DNA of 64,000 bases, from contig NZ_CP100128.1 in NCBI RefSeq assembly GCF_024207115.1, forward strand, positions 4,526,001-4,590,000, given 5' to 3'. The notes under the pieces were generated by a model. It was not told the DNA's origin, did not search any database, and saw nothing but the letters and a program-made list of their open reading frames with translations. The DNA comes from Chromobacterium sp. IIBBL 290-4. Lineage in GTDB: Bacteria; Pseudomonadota; Gammaproteobacteria; Burkholderiales; Chromobacteriaceae. This document shows, in pieces, positions 1 through 9,946 of the stretch (the first letter of the stretch is position 1; each line of letters starts with the position of its first letter). The translations under genes and the position numbers were made by a program.

Positions 1-309
1 ATGGCGCTGGATACCTGCTACGCCGTGCTGACCGGGCTGCTGACCATGGGTGAAGGCAGCCAGTTGTGCCGGCTGCTGGAACAGCTGGGCTTCACGCTAT
101 GGACCCCTCTGTTGGAGTTGAAGGACGAATCCGGCCGCCATCTCTTGCTCAATGGCCTGGACGAATTCCAAGAACATCTCGGCGGCGAACTGACCGTCAC
201 CCTGCTCCAAAAGCTGGGACAGGGCATCGAGGTCCATCAAATGGACAAAGCCATGCTGGCAGCCGGCATTCAATGGCTAAGGCAGGGCCTGCCTGAGACC
301 TGCGCATGA
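1..309 (+). CDS. eboD: EboD, 3-dehydroquinate synthase-like protein (C-terminal part)
   Basis: The reading frame is open at the left edge, so the start lies outside the window and only the last 102 residues are seen. The segment beginning ALDTCYAVLTGLL resembles the C-terminal helical domain of 3-dehydroquinate synthase-like (sugar phosphate cyclase) proteins. The assignment to EboD rests mainly on the five ebo genes that follow directly. The stop codon overlaps the start of eboE by four bases (ATGA), indicating translational coupling. In the family this enzyme is thought to cyclise a sugar phosphate, but its substrate in ebo clusters is not established. Confidence 0.7.
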   Translation: MALDTCYAVLTGLLTMGEGSQLCRLLEQLGFTLWTPLLELKDESGRHLLLNGLDEFQEHLGGELTVTLLQKLGQGIEVHQMDKAMLAAGIQWLRQGLPETCA

Positions 310-1520
310 AACTATCGCCTCCCGAAAGCGTGGATCTGGGGCACCTGTGCTATTGCGCCAACATCCATCCCGGCGAAAGCTGGGATGAAACCCGAGCGGC
401 GCTGGGGCGCTTTCTTCCCCTCGTCAAAGCCCGCATCTCGCCGGATGCGCCATTCGGCGTGGGCCTGCGGCTCTCTGCGCTCGCGGCTCAGCAGCTGGAG
501 CAACAAGCGCCGCTCCTGGCCGAATTCCAACAATTCCTGGCGCGGCATCAGTTCTATGTCTTCACGATCAATGGTTTTCCCTACGGCCGCTTTCACGGCG
601 CCAAGGTGAAGGAACAGGTCTACCAACCGGATTGGCGACACCCCGCCAGGCTGGAATACAGCAATAGATTGGCCAGACTGCTGACCGCGCTATTGCCAAA
701 AGATCAACCGGAACTGAACGGCAGCATCAGCACGGTGCCCGGAGCCTTCGCCGCGCACCTTGCCGACGCCGGCGGGCTGGATCTCATTATCGGCCAGCTC
801 TTGGCCCATATCGCCGAACTGCATCGGCTGCATATGGAAAGCGGCCGCCAGATTCAATTGGCGCTGGAGCCCGAACCCGGCTGCCTGCTGGAAACCTGCG
901 ACGATGCCATACGGCTTTTCCAGCAGCGCCTGCTCTCGCCGGATACGCTGGCGGAGCTGGCGCGGCTGTGCAGCTGTCCGGCCAATCACGCGGAAACGCT
1001 GTTGCGCCGCCATCTGGGCCTGTGCCTGGACTGTTGCCACGCCGCGGTGGAGTTTGAAGACATCGAAACCAGCCTGAATCGCCTGCGACAGGCAGGCATC
1101 GCCATTGCCAAACTGCAATTGAGCGCCGGCTTGCGGCTTCCTTCGCTGCACAAGCGGCACGAACCCGCCCTCCAGGCTTTCGCCGAAGATGCCTATCTAC
1201 ACCAGGTTGTCCAACAGGCTAACGGCCAGCTGACCCGCTTCAACGACCTGCCCGAAGCGATGGCCCGACTGGACGCGGCCTACGGCGCGGAGTGGCGCAT
1301 CCACTTCCACGTGCCGCTGTGGGCCGAGCGATTCGGCGAACTGGAAAGCACGCGCGATCAAGTGGAGCGGTTGCTGGCCCTCCATCGCGCGCACCCCGTC
1401 AGCCGCCACCTGGAAGTGGAAACCTATAGCTGGGGCGTTTTGCCGGAGACCTACCGATCCATGCCCCTGGAAGACAATCTGGCGCGCGAGCTCGCCTGGG
1501 TGAAGGAGAAACTGCAATGA
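306..1520 (+). CDS. eboE: EboE, metabolite traffic protein with TIM-barrel fold
   Basis: A 404-residue protein resembling the xylose-isomerase-like TIM-barrel family annotated as metabolite traffic protein EboE. Typical features are the N-terminal stretch LCYCANIHPGESWDE, the segment FTINGFPYGRFHG near residue 90, the glutamate-rich LALEPEPGCLLET near residue 185, and LCLDCCHAAVEFE near residue 238, which look like barrel strands carrying metal or substrate ligands. The start overlaps the eboD stop and its own stop overlaps the eboC start (ATGA). It is cytoplasmic, with no signal peptide. The reaction is unknown; the role in export or maturation of a secondary metabolite is inferred from the cluster. 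Confidence 0.82.
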   Translation: MKLSPPESVDLGHLCYCANIHPGESWDETRAALGRFLPLVKARISPDAPFGVGLRLSALAAQQLEQQAPLLAEFQQFLARHQFYVFTINGFPYGRFHGAKVKEQVYQPDWRHPARLEYSNRLARLLTALLPKDQPELNGSISTVPGAFAAHLADAGGLDLIIGQLLAHIAELHRLHMESGRQIQLALEPEPGCLLETCDDAIRLFQQRLLSPDTLAELARLCSCPANHAETLLRRHLGLCLDCCHAAVEFEDIETSLNRLRQAGIAIAKLQLSAGLRLPSLHKRHEPALQAFAEDAYLHQVVQQANGQLTRFNDLPEAMARLDAAYGAEWRIHFHVPLWAERFGELESTRDQVERLLALHRAHPVSRHLEVETYSWGVLPETYRSMPLEDNLARELAWVKEKLQ

Positions 1521-2368
1521 TGAATTGGCGCGTCGCCTTGCGTCTAGGACGGGTTTCCAACCTGCCGACGGTGTGGAGCAATGTCGCCGCCGGCGCGGCG
1601 CTATCCGGCCGGTTGCCCGCAGCCCAGACCCTGCTCTCGCTGCTGTTGGCCATGTCGCTGATCTACTGCGCCGGCATGTTTCTCAACGATGCCTTCGACC
1701 ATGAGATCGACGCGCTGGAGCGCCCGGAACGGCCCATCCCCTCCGGCCAGGCCTCCCGACGCGAAGTATTGGCTTTCGGCTTCGCCATGCTGGCGGGCGG
1801 CGTCGCGCTATTAAGCAGCCTGGGCCTGCCCGCCTTGCTGGCCTCGCTGCTGCTGGCCGCTTGCGTGGTGTTCTATGACTTGCGCCACAAACAAAACCAT
1901 TTCAGTCCGCTGCTGATGGGTTTGTGCCGGGCGCTGGTTTATTTCACCTCCGCCCTCGCCGCAACCGGGGGGCAACTGCCCGCGCCGGTATGGCTGGGCG
2001 CCATGCTGCTGCTGGCGTACCTGATGGGGCTGACCTATGCCGCCAAGCAGGAGGGAGCCGGCCGCATCACTCGCGCCTGGCCCCTGCTGGGGCTGGCCGC
2101 GCCCGCGCTCTACTTGCTGACCCAGCCCGCCAGTTGGCAAGCCTGGCTATGCCTGGGACTGTTCTCCGCCTGGGTCAGCCGTTGCGCCTGGCTGTCGCTG
2201 TTCCGCGCCAAACCGGACATCCGCGCCGCGGTCGGCGGATTGATCGCCGGCATCTCGCTGTACGACGCCTTCCTGATGGCCATGCACGGCCTCCCTCTTT
2301 GGGCGCTGGGCGGCGGAGCCGCCTTCCTGCTCACTTGCGGATTTCAAAAAAGGATAGCGGGAACATGA
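1517..2368 (+). CDS. eboC: EboC, UbiA-like prenyltransferase
   Basis: An integral membrane protein of 283 residues with about eight or nine hydrophobic segments. It has the UbiA-type aspartate-rich motif NDAFDHEID (around residue 57) in the form NDxxDxxxD, which binds Mg2+ and a prenyl diphosphate in this superfamily. A second polar loop, YDLRHKQN near residue 116, occupies the place of the second Asp-rich motif. It lies between eboE and eboA with four-base overlaps on both sides. In the ebo context it is thought to prenylate a small molecule at the inner membrane; the acceptor is unknown. Confidence 0.85.
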   Translation: MMNWRVALRLGRVSNLPTVWSNVAAGAALSGRLPAAQTLLSLLLAMSLIYCAGMFLNDAFDHEIDALERPERPIPSGQASRREVLAFGFAMLAGGVALLSSLGLPALLASLLLAACVVFYDLRHKQNHFSPLLMGLCRALVYFTSALAATGGQLPAPVWLGAMLLLAYLMGLTYAAKQEGAGRITRAWPLLGLAAPALYLLTQPASWQAWLCLGLFSAWVSRCAWLSLFRAKPDIRAAVGGLIAGISLYDAFLMAMHGLPLWALGGGAAFLLTCGFQKRIAGT

Positions 2369-3045
2369 GGGTACTCGACGAACTGCTATATCGCGAACTG
2401 CGGGAGCGCGCCTCGCCCGCAGGGCTGGCTTGGCTTGAACGCTCGACCGAAAGCTCGATGCGGCAGGATGACGGGAATTTCCTGCGTTTGTACGCCAGCG
2501 CCGCGCGCAAGCTATCCAATCGTCCTCTGCAAGAGCCGGAACTGAACGCGCTCAGCCGCGCGGGGGTGACCGATGCCAGCGCTTGGCATGCCGCCGTTAT
2601 CGGCCGCCTGCTGTTGTTGCGCGCCGTTCTGCTCGACAGAGCGCAGGCCTCGGCCCATAAACTGGTATTTGAACTATATCGGCAAGGCGATGCCGGCGAA
2701 CAACAAAGCTTGCTGCGCTCGCTGCCGCTTCTCCCTATGCCAGAAATCCATCTGGACACCGCGATAGGTGCCTGCCGCAGCCATATCCAGGGCAATTTCG
2801 AGGCCATCGCCTGCGACAACGCCTATCCGGCGCGTTTTTTCCCGGAACTGAATTTCAACCAGATGGCGATCAAAGCCCTGTTCACCGGCGCGCCCCTCGC
2901 CAAGGTGCAAGGCCTGGCCCAGCGCCTGACGCCGGAACTGATCCGCATGGCCGAGGATTTCCTCAGCGAGCGCCAAGCGACCGGATACGCCATTCCCGCC
3001 GACATCCAGCTGATACTGAAAGGAAGCCGCCATGAAAATGTTTGA
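2365..3045 (+). CDS. eboA: EboA domain protein of unknown function
   Basis: The start is taken at the ATG overlapping the eboC stop, giving 226 residues; a longer frame upstream would run through eboC and is not used. The protein is soluble and mostly helical. The segment CDNAYPARFFPELNFNQMAIKALF (residues about 152-175) is the sort of conserved core seen in EboA proteins. No catalytic motif is visible. It overlaps the start of eboB by 14 bases, so both are probably translated together. Its function is unknown beyond membership of the cluster. Confidence 0.75.
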   Translation: MRVLDELLYRELRERASPAGLAWLERSTESSMRQDDGNFLRLYASAARKLSNRPLQEPELNALSRAGVTDASAWHAAVIGRLLLLRAVLLDRAQASAHKLVFELYRQGDAGEQQSLLRSLPLLPMPEIHLDTAIGACRSHIQGNFEAIACDNAYPARFFPELNFNQMAIKALFTGAPLAKVQGLAQRLTPELIRMAEDFLSERQATGYAIPADIQLILKGSRHENV

Positions 3046-3925
3046 TCCGCACATCCATATGAGCTCCCGCACCACCGACGACTACCAGGCCATGCAGCGC
3101 GCCGGCATCGCCGCCATCGTCGAGCCGGCTTTCTGGATGGGCCAGCCGCGCACCCATGTCGGCACTTTCGAAGACTATTTCCTGTCCCTGCTGGGCTGGG
3201 AGCGATTCCGCGCCGGCCAATTCGGCATTCGCCATTACTGCACGCTGGGCCTGAATCCCAAGGAAACCAATAGCGCAGACATCGCAGACGGCGTCATTGA
3301 ATTGCTGGACCGCTATCTGGATAAAGAAGGCGTGGTCGCCGTGGGAGAAATCGGCTTCGATGACGAAACCGAAGCGGAAGAGCGTTACTTCCTGCTGCAA
3401 CTGGAGTTGGCCATCAAGCATGACTTGCCGGTGCTGATCCACACCCCTCACCGCGATAAAAAGAACGGCACCATCCGCAGCCTGGCGCTGGTGCGCGAAA
3501 GCGGCATAGACGAAAACCTGGTGCTGATAGACCACAACACCGAGGAAACTTTGCCGCTGGTGCTGGAAAGCGGCTGCTGGGCCGGACACTCCATCTATCC
3601 CAACACCAAGATGAGCGAACCCAGGATGGTGGCCCTGGTGCAGCAGTACGGCAGTGAACGCATCATCATCAACAGCGCCGCCGACTGGGGCATCAGCGAT
3701 CCGCTGAAAGTGCCAAAAACCGCCCAAGCCTTCCGCGAGGCCGGCATCAGCGAAGAGGCCATCGAGACCATTGTATGGCGCAACCCGGTGCGCTTCTTCG
3801 CGCAAAGCGGCAAGCTGGACATAGAGGAAACCGAGTCCGAGCTGCCGGTAGACCAGCGCAAGCAATGGGAAGGCAATTCCGTGCTACGCGGCCAGCAACC
3901 GCGGGTAGACGAACTGGAAAACTGA
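3032..3925 (+). CDS. eboB: EboB, TatD-like metal-dependent hydrolase
   Basis: A 297-residue amidohydrolase-fold protein. The metal-binding pattern is visible: DPHIHM at the N terminus (HxH), VAVGEIGFD (Glu, near residue 105), LPVLIHTPHR (His, near residue 133), VLIDHNTEE (His, near residue 169) and SAADWG (Asp, near residue 215). These match TatD-type phosphoesterases and nucleases. Start ATGAAAATG is preceded by AAGGAAG. It overlaps the end of eboA and is followed one base later by eboF. A hydrolytic step on a phosphorylated or conjugated metabolite is plausible, but no substrate can be read from the sequence. Confidence 0.8.
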   Translation: MKMFDPHIHMSSRTTDDYQAMQRAGIAAIVEPAFWMGQPRTHVGTFEDYFLSLLGWERFRAGQFGIRHYCTLGLNPKETNSADIADGVIELLDRYLDKEGVVAVGEIGFDDETEAEERYFLLQLELAIKHDLPVLIHTPHRDKKNGTIRSLALVRESGIDENLVLIDHNTEETLPLVLESGCWAGHSIYPNTKMSEPRMVALVQQYGSERIIINSAADWGISDPLKVPKTAQAFREAGISEEAIETIVWRNPVRFFAQSGKLDIEETESELPVDQRKQWEGNSVLRGQQPRVDELEN

Positions 3926-3926
3926 T

Positions 3927-5342
3927 ATGCCGCGCCTCATGGTCCTCAATGTTGTGGGCTTGACGCCCTCTCTGCTGCGCCATGCGCCTGCCCTGTCCCG
4001 TTTGGCGCGCGAAGGCGGCTGCCGCCCCATCCGTGCCGTCACGCCCGCCCTCACCTGCCCCGCCCAGGCCAGTTACCTGACTGGCCTGCCGCCATCCGGG
4101 CATGGCTGCGTAGCCAATGGCTGGTACTCGCGCGAATTGGCCGAGCCGATGTTCTGGAAGCAGAGCAACGCGCTGATGCAGGGAGAAAAACTGTGGGAGG
4201 CTGCGCGCCGCCGCCATGCCGACTTCAGCTGCGCCCAGCTGTTCTGGTGGTACAACATGTATGCGGACGTGGAATGGAGCGTGACGCCGCGGCCCATCTA
4301 CAAGGCAGATGGCCGCAAACTGCCCGACTTCTACAGCGCGCCCAGCCCATTGCATGCCGAACTCAGGCAAAAACTCGGCGACTTTCCGCTGTTCCATTTC
4401 TGGGGGCCGGCCAGCGACATCCGCTCCAGCCGCTGGATCACCGATTGCGCCTTGCATCTTTATCGCAGCCGCAAACCTATGCTGACGCTGGTCTACCTGC
4501 CGCATCTCGACTATTGCTTGCAAAAACTGGGGCCGGACCACCCTTCCATTGCGGCGGAAGTGGCGGCGGTAGACGCATTGTGCGAAGAACTGATCGCCGC
4601 GGCCCAAGCCGACGGCACGCGGGTTCTGGCGCTTTCGGAATACGGCATCACGCCGGTTCGCGGCGATATCGCCATCAATCGGGCTTTGCGCCGCGCGGGC
4701 TGGCTGAGCGTGCGGGAAGAGCAAGGAGAAGACAAACTGGATTGCGGCGCGTCCGAAGCCTTCGCGCTGGCCGATCACCAGATTGCCCATGTCTATGTCC
4801 GCAACCCCGCGCGCATCGCCGAAGTCAAGGCCATGCTGGAGCGGCTGGATGGCGTGGAAACCGTGCTGGATGCGGAGGGCAAGCGCGCGGCTGGGCTGGA
4901 TCACGCCCGCTCGGGCGAGCTGATAGCCATCAGCTCAGCCGAGCGTTGGTTCAGTTACTACTATTGGCTGGACGAGGCCAAAGCGCCTGACTTCGCCCGC
5001 ACCGTCGACATCCATCGCAAGCCCGGCTATGACCCGGTCGAGTTGTTTCTCGATCCGCAGCTGCCTTCGCCCAAGCTCAAGATCGCCTGGACCCTGCTCA
5101 AACGCAAGCTAGGACAACGCAGCCTGATGGAAGTGATTCCCCTAGATGGCTCGCTGGTAAAGGGTTCGCATGGCCGGCCCACCGATCATGCCGAACACTG
5201 GCCCTTGCTGATCAGTTCCGAAGGCATGCCCGCCGGCGATGGCGCCATCGCCGCCGAAAGCGTCCGCGACATCATGCTGGCCCACCTTGAAGCCAACGCC
5301 TGGCCAAGCAGGCCCAGCAGCGCAGCGACGATGCCGGCCTGA
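3927..5342 (+). CDS. eboF: EboF, alkaline phosphatase/nucleotide pyrophosphatase family protein
   Basis: A 471-residue member of the alkaline phosphatase superfamily (type I phosphodiesterase/nucleotide pyrophosphatase). Visible landmarks are LNVVGLTP at the N terminus (where the first metal aspartate usually sits, here replaced), TCPAQASYLTG with a candidate Thr nucleophile near residue 44, LVYLPHLDY near residue 190, ALSEYG near residue 234, ADHQIAHVYV near residue 278 and GSHGRPTDH near residue 412. It starts one base after eboB and is the last gene of the cluster, followed by a strong terminator. The substitution near the N terminus leaves activity uncertain. Confidence 0.75.
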   Translation: MPRLMVLNVVGLTPSLLRHAPALSRLAREGGCRPIRAVTPALTCPAQASYLTGLPPSGHGCVANGWYSRELAEPMFWKQSNALMQGEKLWEAARRRHADFSCAQLFWWYNMYADVEWSVTPRPIYKADGRKLPDFYSAPSPLHAELRQKLGDFPLFHFWGPASDIRSSRWITDCALHLYRSRKPMLTLVYLPHLDYCLQKLGPDHPSIAAEVAAVDALCEELIAAAQADGTRVLALSEYGITPVRGDIAINRALRRAGWLSVREEQGEDKLDCGASEAFALADHQIAHVYVRNPARIAEVKAMLERLDGVETVLDAEGKRAAGLDHARSGELIAISSAERWFSYYYWLDEAKAPDFARTVDIHRKPGYDPVELFLDPQLPSPKLKIAWTLLKRKLGQRSLMEVIPLDGSLVKGSHGRPTDHAEHWPLLISSEGMPAGDGAIAAESVRDIMLAHLEANAWPSRPSSAATMPA

Positions 5343-5362
5343 AGCCGCCCGGCGCCCAACGC

Positions 5363-5396
5363 AAAAAGCCCATGCATTTCTGCATGGGCTTTTTTG
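5363..5396 (+). terminator. Intrinsic terminator of the ebo operon
   Basis: AAGCCCATGCA, a four-base loop, and TGCATGGGCTT followed by a T run, 20 bases after the eboF stop. The A run on the other side would also let it work for the minus strand, downstream of the tRNA gene. Confidence 0.85.
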
Positions 5397-5402
5397 GATT
5401 CT

Positions 5403-5478
5403 TGGCTCCCCGAGCAGGGCTCGAACCTGCGACCTGCGGATTAACAGTCCGTCGCTCTACCAACTGAGCTATCAGGGA
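5403..5478 (-). tRNA. tRNA-Asn (anticodon GTT)
   Basis: Read on the minus strand, the 76-base sequence starts TCCCTGATAGCTCAG, has the anticodon loop CTGTTAA with anticodon GTT (plus-strand positions 5443-5445), the T-loop GGTTCGAGCC, a seven-base-pair acceptor stem with one G-T pair, discriminator G and an encoded CCA. All arms are complete. Confidence 0.96.
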
Positions 5479-5530
5479 AAAGAGAATGCAATATTAACCA
5501 CCAAAATCTATCTCGTCAATAGGCCGAGAT

Positions 5531-5558
5531 AAAAAAAGAGGGCCTTTCGGCCCTCTTC
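5531..5558 (-). terminator. Intrinsic terminator of rne
   Basis: On the minus strand GAGGGCC, loop GAAA, GGCCCTC, then seven T residues. It lies 14 bases beyond the rne stop codon. Confidence 0.85.
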
Positions 5559-5571
5559 TCATCCATCAAGA

Positions 5572-8487
5572 TTAATCCTGACGGGAAGTTTCGATCTGCA
5601 CTAGCTGCATCGGCGCTGCTTCCGCCGCCTCAGCGACCACGACATCGCGACGACGCGGGCCTTGTTGCAGTTCCGGCTCAAGCGCGGCCGGAGCCTGCTC
5701 GCCAGTCGGCTTGGTCGAAATCATCACCAGCCCGCCGAGGTCCAGCGGCTTGGCTTCCACCGGCGCAGCCTCGACTTGAACCATAAGCGGAGCCGTCTCG
5801 ACCACAACCGCCTCCACCGCAGCAGGGGCAATCTGCTCGACAACAGCCTGAGCAAGCGCCTCGGGCTGGACTTCCACAGCCGCAGCAAGCGGAGCGTCCA
5901 CAACCGGCGTTGCCGCCTCGACGACAGCCTCAACCGCTTCAACCGGAGCCGTCACAACCGGCTCAACAACCGGAGCAGCCTCAACCGGCGCTTCCGTTTT
6001 CGGCGCCGCTTCGACAACGACCTCAACCTGCGGCGCGACAAGCGCTTCGGTCACGACAGCCTCAACCGCCGGCTTGGCTTCTTCCGCTTGCGGCTTGGCT
6101 TCAACAACTTCAGCAACCGCCTCTACCGCCACGGCGGCAGCTGCGACAGCGCCGGCAACCATTGCGCCCTCGACCACCGGAGCCGCGCTCTCGGCCGCGC
6201 CTTCCGACGCCACGCCTTCTGCTTGGACTTCCGGATTGTCGCGGCGACGATCACGGCGGCTGCGACGGCGGCGGCCGCCGCGCTCCTGCTGCTCGGCTTG
6301 ATCGCCTTCCACGCCATCGGCGCGCAACGCTTCCTGAACCGCCGGCTTTTCAGCCTCGAGCGGAGCGGCAACCGGAGCCTGCGGACGGCGGCGGGCTTCC
6401 TGCTGCGGCTTCTCCTGCTTTTCGGCCTTGTCGCTTACGCGCTCTTCGCGCGGCGCCTGCTCGCGCACTTCCTTCGGCTCGCGCGGCTCGCGGGCTTCGC
6501 GCTCGCGGCGGCGGTTGCCGCGCTCGCGCTGCTGCTCGTTACGCTCTTCGCGCTGAGTCGTTTCCTTGCGCTCCTGACGCTCGTTTTCCTTGCGCTCGAC
6601 GCGCTCGGCATCCTTGCGGTCCTGGCGCGGCGGCTTGACGTCATCTTGCTGATGACGGCGCTGCTCGTGCTCGCGGCGGGCCTGGCCGCCGGTGCGACGG
6701 TCTTGCTGACGCGCACGGTTGCCGCGCTGTTCGTTGCGCGCCGGCGCGGCCGCCGCTTTTTTCTTTTCCGGCTCAGCCACCGCTTCCGGCTCGGCGAACA
6801 GACCCTTGATCCAGGACACCAGACCGCCAAACAGGCTGCTGGCTTCCGGCGCCTTGGCCACAGGCGCGGCTACCGTCGGAGCCGGCTGCTGCGGCGTAAT
6901 GCCCTTCACGGCGGCTTCCTGACGCTCCACCTTCGGCTTTTCCTGGCCGAAGTTGGTGATCACGTCTTCCTCCTGCACTTCCACGCGGGTGTAGCTCGGC
7001 GCCTCGCCGGTTTCGGCCAGGTCGTCGTGGCGCACGCGCACGATCTTGTAGTGCGGCGTTTCCAGGTGGATGTTCGGGATCAGCACCACGTCCACATCGA
7101 GACGCTCTTCGATGGAGTGGATTTCGGCGCGTTTCTCGTTCAGCAGGAAGGTGGCCACATCGACCGGCACCTGCGCGTGCACCGCGCCGGTGTTTTCCTT
7201 CATCGCCTCTTCCTGGATGATGCGCAGGATGTGCAGAGCCGACGATTCGGTGCCGCGGATGAAGCCGATGCCATGGCAACGCGGACACGGCTCGTGGCTG
7301 GTTTCGCCCAAGGACGGCTGCAGACGCTGACGGGACAGCTCCAGCAGGCCGAAACGGGACAGCTTGCCCATCTGCACGCGTGCGCGGTCATGCTTCAGAA
7401 CGTCGCGCAGGCGGTTTTCCACGTCGCGCTGGTTCTTCGGGTTTTCCATGTCGATGAAGTCGATCACCACCAGGCCGCCCAAGTCGCGCAGGCGCAGTTG
7501 GCGGGCGATTTCCTCGGCCGCTTCCAGGTTGGTCTTGACCGCGGTTTCCTCGATGTCGGCGCCCTTGGTGGCGCGAGCTGAGTTCACGTCAATGGAGACC
7601 AGCGCTTCGGTGTGGTCGATCACGATGGCGCCGCCGGACGGCAGCTGCACGCTGCGCGAGAAGGCGGTTTCGATCTGGTGTTCGATCTGGAAGCGGGAGA
7701 ACAGCGGCACATGATCCTTGTACAGCTTCACACGCGACAGCATGTTAGGCATCACATGGCTCATGAACTGGCGGGCCTGGTCGTGGATTTCCTCGGTGTC
7801 GATCAGCACTTCGCCGATGTCCGGATGGAAATAGTCGCGAATGGCGCGGATCACCAGGCTGCCTTCCTGCAGGATCAGGAACGGTGCGGACTGAGCGCCG
7901 GCCGCGCCTTCGATGGCGCGCCACAACTGCATCAGATAGCCCAGGTCCCACTGCAGCTCTTCCAGATTGCGGCCGATGCCGGCGGTGCGCGCGATCAGGC
8001 TCATGCCGTGCGACACTTCCAACTGCGACAGCAGATCCTTCAGCTCTTGACGCTCTTCGCCCTCAATGCGGCGCGATACGCCGCCGCCGCGCGGGTTGTT
8101 CGGCATCAATACCAGGTAACGGCCAGCCAGGCTGATATAAGTGGTCAGCGCCGCGCCCTTGTTGCCGCGCTCGTCCTTCTCCACCTGCACCACGACTTCC
8201 ATGCCTTCGCGCAGCACATCCTGAATGCGCGGACGGCCACCGTCATAGCCCTGGAAATAAGAGCGGGACACTTCCTTGAACGGCAGGAAGCCATGGCGGT
8301 CGGTGCCGTAGTCTACGAAGCAGGCTTCCAGGGAGGGCTCAATGCGGGTGATGACACCCTTGTAGATATTCCCTTTGCGCTGTTCCTTGCCGACAGTTTC
8401 AATGTCGAGATCGACGAGCTTCTGCCCGTCGACGATGGCGACGCGCAGCTCTTCAGCTTGCGTCGCGTTGAACAACATACGTTTCAT
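5572..8487 (-). CDS. rne: Ribonuclease E
   Basis: A 971-residue endoribonuclease that starts mRNA decay and processes rRNA and tRNA precursors. The N-terminal half has the order typical of RNase E/G: an S1 RNA-binding domain (about residues 35-120, with [23 protein letters not shown]), the 5'-sensor/RNase H-like region, the DNase I-like catalytic core with VSIDVNSAR and VVIDFIDM supplying metal-binding aspartates, and the zinc-link CPRCHGIG near residue 404. The C-terminal half is disordered: first Arg/Glu/Gln-rich, then long Ala/Val/Glu repeats, ending in a short conserved-looking tail. This half normally binds RNA and degradosome partners. The long leader upstream suggests autoregulation. 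Confidence 0.97.
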   Translation of the reverse strand: MKRMLFNATQAEELRVAIVDGQKLVDLDIETVGKEQRKGNIYKGVITRIEPSLEACFVDYGTDRHGFLPFKEVSRSYFQGYDGGRPRIQDVLREGMEVVVQVEKDERGNKGAALTTYISLAGRYLVLMPNNPRGGGVSRRIEGEERQELKDLLSQLEVSHGMSLIARTAGIGRNLEELQWDLGYLMQLWRAIEGAAGAQSAPFLILQEGSLVIRAIRDYFHPDIGEVLIDTEEIHDQARQFMSHVMPNMLSRVKLYKDHVPLFSRFQIEHQIETAFSRSVQLPSGGAIVIDHTEALVSIDVNSARATKGADIEETAVKTNLEAAEEIARQLRLRDLGGLVVIDFIDMENPKNQRDVENRLRDVLKHDRARVQMGKLSRFGLLELSRQRLQPSLGETSHEPCPRCHGIGFIRGTESSALHILRIIQEEAMKENTGAVHAQVPVDVATFLLNEKRAEIHSIEERLDVDVVLIPNIHLETPHYKIVRVRHDDLAETGEAPSYTRVEVQEEDVITNFGQEKPKVERQEAAVKGITPQQPAPTVAAPVAKAPEASSLFGGLVSWIKGLFAEPEAVAEPEKKKAAAAPARNEQRGNRARQQDRRTGGQARREHEQRRHQQDDVKPPRQDRKDAERVERKENERQERKETTQREERNEQQRERGNRRREREAREPREPKEVREQAPREERVSDKAEKQEKPQQEARRRPQAPVAAPLEAEKPAVQEALRADGVEGDQAEQQERGGRRRRSRRDRRRDNPEVQAEGVASEGAAESAAPVVEGAMVAGAVAAAAVAVEAVAEVVEAKPQAEEAKPAVEAVVTEALVAPQVEVVVEAAPKTEAPVEAAPVVEPVVTAPVEAVEAVVEAATPVVDAPLAAAVEVQPEALAQAVVEQIAPAAVEAVVVETAPLMVQVEAAPVEAKPLDLGGLVMISTKPTGEQAPAALEPELQQGPRRRDVVVAEAAEAAPMQLVQIETSRQD

Positions 8488-9007
8488 TTACATTCCTTGC
8501 GCAGCACTCACGCAAGGTTGCAGCCAGTATTTGACGGCCCAGTGTTTATCGATGGGCGCTTTCCGAAAGAAGTGTGGACGTAAAGATCGAGAAAAACGGG
8601 TTTTATCAAGCCTACTTCCTGATTGATTCACGCGTTGCCCCGCAATTTTGTGCGCAACCGGCGCATCGGCTCGTGGCCGATCCTGCCTTCTAGGCAGGAC
8701 AAACATTGACTGGTCGGCGACGCGCCGGGTCAAACTTCGCTGCAAAATCTCCTGACTGGCTTAGCATCAGGAAATGGAATACTCGTGAGTGCGTTATGCG
8801 TATAAATGCATTACCATCGCTACTTTTCGGTGAGCGAGTTAACCTTGGCTGCGGCCGGCGCGAAAGGCATCAGGTCGGAGCTGGGCTCTGCCGGCCAATT
8901 CGAATTTTCCGCAGCGGCATCACGCAAAACCGCCGTGATCTTGGCTTTCCGGTCAGCCGCCTCCACCATGCGCCGCATGGCGAGACAGCGCCACAAGTAT
9001 AAGCAAT
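8488..9007. promoter_or_regulatory. Divergent rne/rluC intergenic region (520 bp)
   Basis: No gene is supported here. The region separates divergent rne and rluC, as in many gammaproteobacteria and betaproteobacteria. In Escherichia coli the rne mRNA has a long 5' leader through which RNase E controls its own level; a leader of similar size would fit here, but I did not identify its hairpins with confidence. A TATAAA at 8801-8806 could be part of an rluC promoter, but without a convincing -35 box. Confidence 0.4.
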
Positions 9008-9946
9008 ATGACAGACATTCGCAAAGATTCCGTAACCTTCCTTGAAGTGACCGCAGAAGATGCCGGCCAACGGCTGGACAATTACCTGCAGCGCCTGCTC
9101 AAGGGGGTGCCCAAGAGCCATATCTACCGCATTCTGCGCTCCGGCGAAGTCCGCGTGAACAAGGGCCGCGTCGACGCCAGCTACCGCGTGGCCGACGGCG
9201 ACACCCTGCGCATCCCGCCCATCCGCATCGCCGAGCGCGCCGAAAAAGTCGTGCCGGCCGCCACTTTCCCGGTGGTTTACGAAGACGACGCGCTGCTGGT
9301 GATCAACAAACCGGCCGGCGTGGCGGTGCACGGCGGCAGCGGCGTGTCTTTCGGCGTCATCGAACAGCTGCGCCAGGCCCATCCGGACTGGCGCTACCTG
9401 GAGCTGGTGCACAGGCTGGACCGCGAGACCTCCGGCCTGTTGATGCTGGCCAAGAAACGCTCCGCGCTGACCAAGCTGCACGACATGATGCGCGACAATG
9501 TGCCGGACAAGCGCTATTTGGCATTGGCCGCCGGCCACTGGCCGGAAAACGTCAAGCAAGTAAAGCTGCCGCTGTTCAAGTTCCACACGCCGGACGGCGA
9601 ACGCCGCGTGAAAGTGGCCGAAGGCGACGATGGCCAGTACGCGCACACCAATTTCTCCATCCAGCAGCGCTACACTGAATTCACCTTGGTCGAAGCCCAT
9701 CTGCGCACCGGCCGCACCCACCAGATCCGCGTGCACATGCAGGCCAACGGCTGCGCCATCGCCGGCGACGAGAAGTACGGCGACTTCGGCCTGAATAAAG
9801 AGCTGGCGCGCCGCGGGCTGAAGCGGATGTTCCTGCATGCCAGAAGCCTGACCCTGCCGCACCCGCTGACTGGCGCGCCACTGAGGCTGGAAGCTCCGCT
9901 GCCGCCGGAACTGGAAAAATTCATGAAGACTCTGGAGCCGCGCTGA
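9008..9946 (+). CDS. rluC: Ribosomal large subunit pseudouridine synthase RluC
   Basis: A 312-residue RluA-family pseudouridine synthase. It has an N-terminal S4 RNA-binding domain (about residues 14-75, QRLDNYLQRLLKGVPKSHIYRILRSGEVRVNKGR) and a catalytic domain with HRLDRETSGLLMLAK (near residue 138), where the Asp is the catalytic nucleophile, and GRTHQIRVH near residue 237. RluC modifies U955, U2504 and U2580 of 23S rRNA in E. coli. The RluC name, rather than RluA or RluD, rests on the divergent rne neighbour. Its TGA overlaps the ATG of the next gene. Confidence 0.93.
   Translation: MTDIRKDSVTFLEVTAEDAGQRLDNYLQRLLKGVPKSHIYRILRSGEVRVNKGRVDASYRVADGDTLRIPPIRIAERAEKVVPAATFPVVYEDDALLVINKPAGVAVHGGSGVSFGVIEQLRQAHPDWRYLELVHRLDRETSGLLMLAKKRSALTKLHDMMRDNVPDKRYLALAAGHWPENVKQVKLPLFKFHTPDGERRVKVAEGDDGQYAHTNFSIQQRYTEFTLVEAHLRTGRTHQIRVHMQANGCAIAGDEKYGDFGLNKELARRGLKRMFLHARSLTLPHPLTGAPLRLEAPLPPELEKFMKTLEPR

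Noticed and set aside
5662..7581. Long plus-strand open frame opposite rne (639 codons)
   Set aside because: It mirrors the rne coding strand in high-G+C DNA, is Arg/Leu-rich with no family resemblance, and lacks a ribosome binding site.
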